NCBI GenBank assembly: GCA_036351775.1
Contig: JAZBPX010000061.1
Location: 132,595-196,594 of the forward strand
Direction: 5' to 3'
Length of the DNA stretch: 64,000 nucleotides
Origin: Pacificimonas sp036351775
GTDB taxonomy: Bacteria > Pseudomonadota > Alphaproteobacteria > Sphingomonadales > Sphingomonadaceae
In this document: positions 44,207 to 51,821 of the stretch, in pieces
How positions within the stretch are numbered: the first letter of the stretch is position 1
Layout of the letters: every line of letters starts with the position of its first letter
Position numbers and translations under genes: made by a program
The notes under the pieces: generated by a model
What the model saw: the letters and a program-made list of their open reading frames with translations, nothing else
What the model was told of the DNA's origin: nothing
The model's database searches: none

Positions 44207-45043
44207 ATGACCCGCCCGCTCCGCCTCGGGCTGATGCAGATGAACAGCGGCATCGACCCGCTGGCAAATGCCGAAGCGCTGGAGAGCGGCATAGCCGCGC
44301 TCGCCGCCGAGCGGGCACAGATCGTCTTCACACCGGAAATGAGCGGGTGCCTCGACAAGAGCCGCGAACGGCTGATGCAGTCGGTCCGGACCGAGGCGAA
44401 CGACCCCGTCCTCGCCCGCGTTCGCGCCGCTGCGGAGCGACACGGCGTCTGGGTACAGCTCGGCTCGCTCGCCCTCCGCGCGGTCGGCAGCGACGAGGAC
44501 AAGCTGGTCAACCGCGGCTTCCTGATCGCCCCGGATGGCAGCATCGCGGCGCGCTATGACAAAATTCACCTGTTCGACGTCGATCTGGGCGGCGGCGAAC
44601 GCTACGGCGAATCGAAGGTGTATCAGCCCGGTACGAAGCCTGTTCTGGCAGAGGCGGCGGGCGCCGCGCTCGGCCTCTCAATCTGCTACGACATCCGCTT
44701 TCCGCGCCTGTACGACGTGCTGTCGGCAGGCGGCGCGGAGATTATCGCCATTCCCGCCGCCTTCACGGTTCCGACCGGCAAGGCGCACTGGCACCTGCTC
44801 CAGCGCGCGCGCGCCGTCGAAAGCCAGTGCTTCACCGTCGCCGCCGCTCAGGTCGGGGAGCATGAGGACGGGCGCGCGACCTATGGCCATTCGCTCGTCG
44901 TCGATCCGTGGGGCGAGGTGCTGCTCGATATGGGCGGCGATGCGCCGGGCACCGCCACCTGCGAGATCGACCTTTCGCGCATCGCGGAGGTCCGCCGCGG
45001 CCTTCCCTCCCACGCGCACCGTACCCATATCCCGCCGCTATGA
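44207..45043 (+). CDS. Carbon-nitrogen hydrolase (Nit2/omega-amidase-like)
   Basis: 278 residues. The nitrilase-fold triad is visible: Glu in FTPEMSGCL, Lys in DKIHLFDVDL and Cys in SICYDIRFPRLYDVL. The sequence resembles the Nit1/Nit2 class that hydrolyses deaminated glutathione or omega-amides, and the grxC neighbour fits a glutathione link. The stop shares ATGA with the following gene. Confidence 0.9.
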   Translation: MTRPLRLGLMQMNSGIDPLANAEALESGIAALAAERAQIVFTPEMSGCLDKSRERLMQSVRTEANDPVLARVRAAAERHGVWVQLGSLALRAVGSDEDKLVNRGFLIAPDGSIAARYDKIHLFDVDLGGGERYGESKVYQPGTKPVLAEAAGAALGLSICYDIRFPRLYDVLSAGGAEIIAIPAAFTVPTGKAHWHLLQRARAVESQCFTVAAAQVGEHEDGRATYGHSLVVDPWGEVLLDMGGDAPGTATCEIDLSRIAEVRRGLPSHAHRTHIPPL

Positions 45044-45591
45044 TCGTTTTCGATATCAGGTGCGACCGCGCCCATGTCTTTGAGGCGTGGTTCGGCAGCG
45101 CGTACGATTTCGAGGGGCAGCAGGCGCGCGCGCTTGTCGAATGTCCCTATTGCGGCAGCACGGACGTCGCCCGCGCGCCCGCCGCGCTCGCCATCGGCTC
45201 CGGCCGCAAGGAGGTCGAGCCACCTGCGTCCGCGCCCGCCGTGTCAACTTCACCGTCCACTTCAGCGCCCGCATCTAAGTCCCGAGACGCATCGCCGCCC
45301 GCTGCCAGCGATGACAGCCCGCCGCCTGCAGAGGAAAGCGGTCCGCCGCTCGACCCGCAAAAGGTCAAGGCCGCGCTCGAAACTATGGCGAAGGCGCAGG
45401 CGGAGGCGGTGGCGCAGTCCGACTATGTGGGCGGCAAGTTCGCCGACGAGGCGCGCGCCATGCATTACGGCGAACAGGACCACCGCCCGATCTACGGCGA
45501 AACCGGGCCGGAGGAGGCAAAGGCCCTGCGCGAGGAGGGCATCCCCGCAACACCGCTCCTCTTCCCGGTCAGGCCGCGCAACGACGCTTGA
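45040..45591 (+). CDS. DUF1178 family protein
   Basis: 183 residues. The N-terminus MIVFDIRCDRAHVFEAWFGS and CPYCGSTDV are diagnostic of DUF1178; the C-terminus YVGGKFADEARAMHYGE...RPIYGE is also conserved. The middle (~55-100) is a Pro/Ser/Ala-rich linker. The single CPYC could bind zinc. Function unknown; translationally coupled to the nitrilase-like gene. Confidence 0.92.
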   Translation: MIVFDIRCDRAHVFEAWFGSAYDFEGQQARALVECPYCGSTDVARAPAALAIGSGRKEVEPPASAPAVSTSPSTSAPASKSRDASPPAASDDSPPPAEESGPPLDPQKVKAALETMAKAQAEAVAQSDYVGGKFADEARAMHYGEQDHRPIYGETGPEEAKALREEGIPATPLLFPVRPRNDA

Positions 45592-45649
45592 CCGCCGCGC
45601 CCGCAAGCGCAAAAGCGCGGGCGCGTTCAAGGCGGCGCGCACGCTCCGC

Positions 45650-45726
45650 GTCCCCGTAGCTCAGTCGGATAGAGCACAGGATTCCTAATCCTGGTGTCGG
45701 AGGTTCGAATCCTCTCGGGGACGCCA
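45650..45726 (+). tRNA. tRNA-Arg (anticodon CCT)
   Basis: A 77-nt cloverleaf with encoded CCA. Acceptor GTCCCCG pairs with CGGGGAC, the D stem is GCTC/GAGC, the anticodon stem CAGGA/TCCTG encloses the loop TTCCTAA with anticodon CCT, and the T arm is GGAGG-TTCGAAT-CCTCT with one G-T pair. Reads AGG codons. Confidence 0.97.
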
Positions 45727-45764
45727 GCCGCGCCCACGCCTGCCCGCCGCCGGGGTCCGCCCCG

Positions 45765-46634
45765 CTACAGGATCAGCGCCTCCACGGGCATCAGATCGCC
45801 CATGTCCGCAGTCGGCGTGATGACCCGCTGGAACTCCACCTCGTCGTCGTCCTGATCGAAGAACACCTGGAAACGGCCATTGTCGAAGGTGACGAAGGTG
45901 CTTTCCAGCCCGAACGGCAGCCGCAGCACCGTCCCCTCACCGTCATCGAACACCAGCGTCGACCCATCGCGCGTCCGCTCGAAATCCCCCGATGCCCCCG
46001 GCATCACGATCGTGTCCCCGCCCTGGTTGAACGAGGGATCCAGCGTAACCAGCGCGCCCGCGCCGAGGGTAAGCGTTTCCTCGCCTGCCGGCCGCCCGAA
46101 CACGGTGAAGGCACCCAGCCCGACCGACGTTTCTCCATTGGGAGACAGGACGATGCGCGAAACCGCGGCCGGGTCGATCTCCGGAACGGCGGGGGGAATG
46201 CCTGATAGCTGGTGAAATGAAAGCTCCCCCGTTGCCGGGTCGAAGGACGCCCGCTGAAAACTGTCGTCAAAGCCGAAGCGAAGACCCGCTCCGCCCAGCG
46301 GAACATCGATGGCCGTTCCGTTCGCCGACGTTGCCCTGACCGTCGAACCAAGAAGCTGAAAGCAGTAGTCGCCGAAGTCTCCGCCGAGGATCAGGACATC
46401 CTGACCGCTATTGAAGGACGGGTCGAACACGGCCTGCGCGCCCTCCGGAACAATCACGGTTTCGCTTTGACCGCGGCTTCCGAACACGCGGTAAGCCGCC
46501 GCGCCCAGACCGACGGTCGCGCCCGCGGCCAGGGACAGGGTCACCACCCCCGCCAGGTCGGGCTGGCTCGGCGCTGCGGGATCGCAGACCGCCTGGAAGA
46601 CGATGTCAGTTGGCTGGATCAACGCGATGGGCAT
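45765..46634 (-). CDS. Uncharacterised protein with two ~100-residue repeats
   Basis: 289 residues without a classical signal peptide. Residues ~33-139 and ~162-260 are two copies of one beta-rich unit; each contains VGLGA...[VF]FG, an E-T-[VL] strand, [FL]DPSFN-x-G-x-D, a Gly-rich turn ending in GD[YF], and then a hydrophobic strand with a Phe-Asp pair. This resembles structural repeats in large secreted alphaproteobacterial surface proteins, but here they stand alone. It lies between tRNA-Arg and a TonB receptor. Acidic C-terminus (DQDDDEVEF). Function unknown; it could be secreted by a type I system or act in the cytoplasm. Confidence 0.75.
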   Translation of the reverse strand: MPIALIQPTDIVFQAVCDPAAPSQPDLAGVVTLSLAAGATVGLGAAAYRVFGSRGQSETVIVPEGAQAVFDPSFNSGQDVLILGGDFGDYCFQLLGSTVRATSANGTAIDVPLGGAGLRFGFDDSFQRASFDPATGELSFHQLSGIPPAVPEIDPAAVSRIVLSPNGETSVGLGAFTVFGRPAGEETLTLGAGALVTLDPSFNQGGDTIVMPGASGDFERTRDGSTLVFDDGEGTVLRLPFGLESTFVTFDNGRFQVFFDQDDDEVEFQRVITPTADMGDLMPVEALIL

Positions 46635-46688
46635 GATGGTCTCCGGTCAAGAGGATACCAAGGCAAATAGGCTACACGCACCGCGAAC

Positions 46689-46725
46689 AAAAGGCGGCGC
46701 TCCCCCGCTACAGGGGAACGCCGCC
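46689..46725 (-). terminator. Rho-independent terminator of the large TonB receptor gene
   Basis: On the minus strand, GGCGGCGTTCCCC pairs with GGGGGAGCGCCGCC around a short loop (46693-46725), followed by TTTTG (46689-46692). It lies 56 bases past the receptor stop. Stem is long and GC-rich; the T-run is short. Confidence 0.85.
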
Positions 46726-46780
46726 ACTGGTGGTTGGGGCCGGTGTTGACCGGCCCCGCCCTGAGGACCGTTGTCTTCGG

Positions 46781-49732
46781 CTAGAAGCTGATGCGGGCAC
46801 CGATCGAGTAGTAGCGGCCGAGCACGTCATAGGTCGTTGGAAATGTATTCGACTGCTGCACGTTGCCGCCCTGCTGCGTGGAGGCACCGGGCTGGAAGCC
46901 TTCCTCGAACAGGTTATCGACCCCGAAGTTGAGCGAGAGCTTTTCGTCGATATCGACGCCGAAGGTCAGGTCGATATAGTTCGCCGCATCCAGCTCCTCG
47001 AGGCCGTAGAGAATGCTGTCGTCATCATCCTCGGCGGACCCGATGTGACGCCACAGCAGCGACAGCTGCATCGTCCCGAAGTCGAGCGTCGAGCGCAGCG
47101 TGTGCCGCCAGCTCGGCGTCGGCCCGAACGCGACCGTACCCGACGAACAGGTGCGGCCGAACCGGCCCGCGCATTCGTTCAGGATCGGCAGGCCGAGGAC
47201 CGGCTCGTAGTCGAACGTGATCAGGTGCGTCCCGTTGAAGGTGAAGCTGAGGTTCGCATCTTCCATGAACTCCAGCGGGAACGCGATCAGCGCCGCCACA
47301 TCGACGCCCTCGGTCTTCAGCGTCGCGGCGTTGAAGTTCAGATCGACGAAGCTTTCGAACTCGCCCTGCGGCGTGCGCGAGATCTGGTCGCAGAAGCTCT
47401 GCTCGCCGAACCGCAGGCAGGCATCGACGATATTCTGCGCGCCGACCGTGCCGATCGCATCGTCGATCTGGATGTTGAAATAGTCGACCGTCAGCGACGC
47501 ATTCTGCAGGAAGCTCGGCACGAAGACGGCACCGGCCGTCCAGGTAGTGGCCTCTTCCTCAACGAGGTTCGGGTTACCGCCCTGCCGCGCCGGGAAGGAC
47601 GTTGAGCCCGACAGATAGGCCGTCGTACCCACCACGTCGGCCGGCACGCCGCTCGCGATACAGGCATCGCGCAGGGCACCGCTGGCCGCTTCCGGCGTGG
47701 CGCACGGGTCGTTCGCGCCGCTGAAGTTCACGGTCTGGCCGCCGAACAGCTCGGCGACGCTGGGTCCGCGAATGGCCTTCTGGTACTGGCCGCGGAAGGC
47801 GAGGCCCAGAATCGGTTCGTAAAGCGCGCCCGCCGACCAGGTGAACACGCCGTCGACATCGTTCGAATAGATCGAATAGCGCGCCGCGCCGTTGACCTCG
47901 AGCGTCTCGATGCCCGGAACGCCGCCGTAGATCGGGATGTTCACCTCGCCGAAGAACTCGGTGACATCATAATCGCCCGACGTCGGCTGACCGGCGTTGA
48001 AACCGCCCACATCGCCCGAAGACAGGAAGGTGTCGGGAATGAACTCGGCCTGCTCGCGCCGCCACTCGGCACCCAGCGCCACGCCAATCGGGCCGCCGCC
48101 AATGTCGAACAGGTCGCCGTTCGTGATGGCGAAGGACGCCACCTCGGTGGTTGCTTCGAACTGGTTCTGCGCGGAAATGGCGATGTAGTTCGCCGCATCG
48201 GCGCTGACCTGGTTCGCGCCGAAGATGTTGATCGGCACACAGCCATTGGCGCGCGCGCTGGCATCGAGACACACAAGCTCGCCGCCGCCCGGCAGGCCGT
48301 CGATCGGCGTCACGCTGACATCGCCGGTCGCGGGATCCTGGAAGCCGGTGCGAACGCCGGAAATCAGCGCCGACAGCTGGATATTCCCGTTCTGTGTCTG
48401 CGCGTTCTTCGTGCGGGCATAGGAATAATAGGCGTCGTAATTCCAGCCGGCACCGATGTCGCCCTCGGTACCGATGACCACGCGGTAGGCGTTGCGATCA
48501 TCGTTATTCTCGCGCGGGCCGGTCTCGAGGTAGCGCCGCCCGAAGGAAGTCAGCGTGATAAACCCGTCGCCGTCATCGTCGAGACCCTGAAGCGCCGCCT
48601 GCGTGTTCGGGCCGATGAACGGCGAGTTCACGGCGATGTCGAGATTGCCGCCAAAGCTGCCGTCGCGGAACGGCGTGCCGTTCGAAATCGGCGTCGGGGC
48701 AAGCTGCGAGGACACGCGGTTGTTGATGAACTGGCCCTGCAGATAGGGATTGAAGGCTGCGTTCACCTCGTAATTCGCCTTCGCGAAAACGAGGAAGCGC
48801 TCTTGCGGCACCTGCAGATAGTTCACCGGTCCGAAATTATAGAGGTCGGTCGCGGAGTTGAACGTCACCGCCTCGCCGTCGGCACCGAACTGCGTCGTCG
48901 TGCCCGCGAGACCGAGGGCGTCGTTCAGGCCCGGAATGGAGAAGCGGAAGCTCGGCACGGAGGACGAACCGCCGGGGATCAGCGTGCCCGGCGCACCGAC
49001 AAGGCGGCCATCGGTGAAGGAGTCGGTCGTGGCGACCCGGTCACCGGCAAAGATCGGGTCACGCTTGAAGTAGGAGGCGTGGAGGACGACGTTGCCGAAT
49101 CCGTCGGAGAAATTCGCGCCGATGGTGCCGTCGACACCCCAGCGCAGGCCGTCGCCTTCCTCGCTGATTTCACCCAGCGCCCCGAATTCGGCACCCTCGA
49201 AGTCGCGCTTCGTCACGAAGTTCACGACGCCCGAAATGGCGTCCGAACCGTAAACGGCAGAGCGGCCGCCGGTAACGACATCGACGCGCTCGATCAGCGC
49301 GGCCGGGATCGTGTTCAGGTCGACAACCTGGTTGGTGGAGAAGTTGATGTAACGGCGCCCATCGACCAGCACGAGCGTGCGCTGCGTGCCGAGACCGCGA
49401 AGGTTCACCGTGGCAACGCCGCCGCCCGGATTGTTCGACGTGCCGGTCGTTGCCGGAATGACCTGCGGCAGGTCGTTCAGCACTTCCTCGACATTCTGCG
49501 TCTGCTGAAGGTCGAACTCTTCGCCGCTGACCACTGCGATCGGGCTGGACTGGTCGAGGTCGGGCCGCGCGATGCGCGAACCCGTCACCACGATCACGTC
49601 ACGATCATTGTCGGCTAGCACCAGGTCGGCTTCCGCTTCAGGCTGCGCCTGCGCCAGTGCAACGCCCGGCAGGCTCATGGCCGCTGAGGCAAGAAGAAGG
49701 AGGCGCGCCCGCCCGGAAAGCGATGATGTCAT
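46781..49732 (-). CDS. TonB-dependent receptor, large 'RTLVLVDGRR' class
   Basis: 983 residues. Signal peptide (ALAQ cleavage), a TonB-box-like segment (RDVIVVTGSRI), plug with NLRGLGTQRTLVLVDGRRY and VDVVTGGRSAVYGSDAISGVVNFV, and a barrel ending in Phe (SIGARISF). This class, common in sphingomonads, has no STN domain here, so it is not itself a signalling receptor. The start is preceded by AAGGGG. Its upstream region holds a hairpin with T-run at 49929-49977. Substrate unknown; the setting suggests iron or siderophore. Confidence 0.92.
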   Translation of the reverse strand: MTSSLSGRARLLLLASAAMSLPGVALAQAQPEAEADLVLADNDRDVIVVTGSRIARPDLDQSSPIAVVSGEEFDLQQTQNVEEVLNDLPQVIPATTGTSNNPGGGVATVNLRGLGTQRTLVLVDGRRYINFSTNQVVDLNTIPAALIERVDVVTGGRSAVYGSDAISGVVNFVTKRDFEGAEFGALGEISEEGDGLRWGVDGTIGANFSDGFGNVVLHASYFKRDPIFAGDRVATTDSFTDGRLVGAPGTLIPGGSSSVPSFRFSIPGLNDALGLAGTTTQFGADGEAVTFNSATDLYNFGPVNYLQVPQERFLVFAKANYEVNAAFNPYLQGQFINNRVSSQLAPTPISNGTPFRDGSFGGNLDIAVNSPFIGPNTQAALQGLDDDGDGFITLTSFGRRYLETGPRENNDDRNAYRVVIGTEGDIGAGWNYDAYYSYARTKNAQTQNGNIQLSALISGVRTGFQDPATGDVSVTPIDGLPGGGELVCLDASARANGCVPINIFGANQVSADAANYIAISAQNQFEATTEVASFAITNGDLFDIGGGPIGVALGAEWRREQAEFIPDTFLSSGDVGGFNAGQPTSGDYDVTEFFGEVNIPIYGGVPGIETLEVNGAARYSIYSNDVDGVFTWSAGALYEPILGLAFRGQYQKAIRGPSVAELFGGQTVNFSGANDPCATPEAASGALRDACIASGVPADVVGTTAYLSGSTSFPARQGGNPNLVEEEATTWTAGAVFVPSFLQNASLTVDYFNIQIDDAIGTVGAQNIVDACLRFGEQSFCDQISRTPQGEFESFVDLNFNAATLKTEGVDVAALIAFPLEFMEDANLSFTFNGTHLITFDYEPVLGLPILNECAGRFGRTCSSGTVAFGPTPSWRHTLRSTLDFGTMQLSLLWRHIGSAEDDDDSILYGLEELDAANYIDLTFGVDIDEKLSLNFGVDNLFEEGFQPGASTQQGGNVQQSNTFPTTYDVLGRYYSIGARISF

Positions 49733-50179
49733 CAGGAGATCCCCTTAAAGTCGTTCAAAATCCGAATGTCCGTCTGCGCTCGTCGGGAGTGCGGGACGCA
49801 TTCGGTGCAAGGACAGCGGGGATCGGGCTGCCCCTCAGGTCGACATCGCGGTTGGCGGATGGGGTGTGGCCCTCAGGCCACAGGGCGGGGAAGCGGGCGA
49901 TTGCCAAGCCCGGCCCTCGCGGGCTAGGAAAAAGGGGAACCGGACATAATGCGAGGGATAACGCAGGTCCGGTTCCCATAGCGTTGGAACACAGGACGTG
50001 AATTGCGTTCCGGCCATGAGACAATGCTTCGGCGGGTACCCCTCAAAGTTTTTTGGGCGGTGACCGGCGGGCGGCGGGGCATGGTCCGGTGCAACTGACA
50101 TGTCCTCGCAAGGGTCCGCTGCTTGTTTCGGATCAACGGGGTCACCGGTGCCGCTGAGGCTCAGCGGCTGGAGGCTTGG
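49733..50179. other. 447-base divergent spacer between TonB receptor and sigma factor
   Basis: No convincing coding region is seen. It should hold the promoters of the receptor (minus) and the sigma gene (plus). The only structure I recognise is the hairpin at 49929-49977, listed separately. Short open frames exist but lack good starts and conserved sequence. Confidence 0.6.
49929..49977 (-). terminator. Hairpin with T-run in the receptor leader, possible attenuator
   Basis: GGGAACCGGAC (49935-49945) pairs exactly with GTCCGGTTCCC (49967-49977), with an inner TGCG/CGCA stem in between. Read on the minus strand the stem is followed by C and five Ts (49929-49933), the form of an intrinsic terminator. 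It lies ~200 bases upstream of the receptor start on the same strand, with no gene before it to terminate. Confidence 0.55.
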
Positions 50180-50752
50180 GTGCCGCGATCGGATGACCAG
50201 AACCGCATGATCGAACGCGCCGTGCGCGCGCATCACGATGTCGTGCGGAAATGGCTGATCGGCCGGCTGGGCAACTGCGCCGATGCCGACGATGTGCTGC
50301 AGTCCGTCTATCTCCGCATCTGGCGCTACGCCGAGGACCACATCATCGAGAACCCGCGCGCGCTGATGTTCACGACGGCGGCCCGGCTGGCAACGAACGA
50401 GCTGGTCCGGCGGCGGCGGCAACTGTCACGCGATGGCGGCGACGGCGAACAGGACGGCACGGCGGCGGTGGAGGCGGATGCGCCCGACCCTGAGCAGCAG
50501 CGGGTCCTGCGCGAAGACGTGGAGCGCACGCTGGCCGCCATCGGCGACTTGCCCGCCAAGCCGCGCCGCGCCTTTGAACTCAGCCGGTTCGAGGGGCGCA
50601 CCTATGCCGAGATCGCAGGCCTTCTGGAGGTCTCCGAAAGCAGCGTGGAAAAATACATGATCACGGCGCTGAAAACGCTGCGGACCCGGCTCCGCATCGG
50701 GGAAAGCGCGACAATCGTAGACTTCGAGGCCGCGCGAAAGCGAAGCGGTTGA
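50180..50752 (+). CDS. FecI-like ECF RNA polymerase sigma factor
   Basis: 190 residues from a GTG at 50180, chosen for the GGAGG 5 bases upstream; ATG 50207 is a shorter alternative. Region 2 is VVRKWLIGRLGNCADADDVLQSVYLRIWRY with the core-binding DADDVLQ, and region 4 is LPAKPRRAFELSRFEGRTYAEIAGLLEVSESSVEKYM. It belongs to the iron-starvation (FecI) group that responds to a TonB receptor via FecR. The fecR-like gene follows after 82 bases. Confidence 0.92.
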   Translation: MPRSDDQNRMIERAVRAHHDVVRKWLIGRLGNCADADDVLQSVYLRIWRYAEDHIIENPRALMFTTAARLATNELVRRRRQLSRDGGDGEQDGTAAVEADAPDPEQQRVLREDVERTLAAIGDLPAKPRRAFELSRFEGRTYAEIAGLLEVSESSVEKYMITALKTLRTRLRIGESATIVDFEAARKRSG

Positions 50753-50834
50753 TCCGGCGTGTTGGGGAATGCGCCGGATTTTCGAGGACTTCAAACGGGA
50801 TTGAAGAAACTGGGACGAATGATGGACAGCGACA

Positions 50835-51821
50835 ATGACTGATGCGCGCGAAACCGCGGACGAAGCGGCCGCGCGCTGGAAGGCCCGGGCGGAGTCTGGT
50901 ACCTTCTCGGACGCCGACCGCGCCGCGCTCGACGTCTGGCTCGCCGCCAGCGCCGACAACCGCGCGGCGTGGAATTCCTACGCCGCGCTGGACGAACAGC
51001 TCGATGCCGCGCTGGAGGCAGAGCTGCTGGCCGACCTCGAAACCTTTGCCGCTGCGGAGGAAGCGCCGCCGGAACGGCCCGTGAAACGCCCGTTCCTGTG
51101 GGCTGGCGGCGGCGCGGCGGTGGCGGCCTCGATCGCCGCGGCTTTCGCGCTCCTGCCCGTCGGCACGGCGAGCGTCGTCACGGCCAGCTACGAAACGCCA
51201 ATCGGAGCCCGCGACAGTATCGCACTCTCCGATGGCAGCCGCATCACCCTGAACAGCGGCACGGCTATCGAGGTGGCGATGTCGGACGCTCGTCGCAGGG
51301 TAACGCTCGTTCGTGGAGAAGCGCTGTTCGACGTCGCGCGAAACCGCGACCGTCCGTTCATGGTCGAGGCGGGGGAAACGGACATCTCGGTGCTTGGTAC
51401 GCAGTTCGACGTGGCGGTGGCGGATACGGGCGCTCAGGTCGCCGTCCTGTCCGGCGTCGTGCGCGTCAGCCTGCCAGCCGCCCTGGGCGCCGAGGCGGTT
51501 CTCCTTGCCGGGGAGCGGATCGTTTCCGACCATGACAGGGACCGCCTTGGCCCCAAGACGCGGTTCGACCCGGCCGAGGTGACCGACTGGCAGACCGGAA
51601 CGGCGCGCTTCGTCGAGGCCCCGCTCAGCGCCGTGATCGCCGAGCTGAACACCTACCGCGAACAGCATATCCGGCTGGGCAGCGACGACCTTGCCGCGCT
51701 GCAGGTGACCGGCACCTTCGACCTCGATCGACCGGGTGCAGCCGTCGCCGCGCTGGAGGCGGCGCTGCCGCTGCGCGCGGAGGCCGAGCCGGACGGCGGT
51801 ATACTCCTCCTCGCGCAATGA
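50835..51821 (+). CDS. FecR family anti-sigma / signal transducer
   Basis: 328 residues. Cytoplasmic DUF4880 domain (~10-55, AAARWKARAESGTFSDADRAALDVWL), a membrane helix (~92-112), the periplasmic FecR domain (ETPIGARDSIALSDGSRITLNSGTAI, VRGEALFDVARNRDRPFMVEAG, VLGTQFDV) and a C-terminal secretin-like part (RFVEAPLSAVIAELN). It passes the receptor signal across the membrane to the sigma factor. Stop and next start overlap as ATGA. Confidence 0.93.
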   Translation: MTDARETADEAAARWKARAESGTFSDADRAALDVWLAASADNRAAWNSYAALDEQLDAALEAELLADLETFAAAEEAPPERPVKRPFLWAGGGAAVAASIAAAFALLPVGTASVVTASYETPIGARDSIALSDGSRITLNSGTAIEVAMSDARRRVTLVRGEALFDVARNRDRPFMVEAGETDISVLGTQFDVAVADTGAQVAVLSGVVRVSLPAALGAEAVLLAGERIVSDHDRDRLGPKTRFDPAEVTDWQTGTARFVEAPLSAVIAELNTYREQHIRLGSDDLAALQVTGTFDLDRPGAAVAALEAALPLRAEAEPDGGILLLAQ

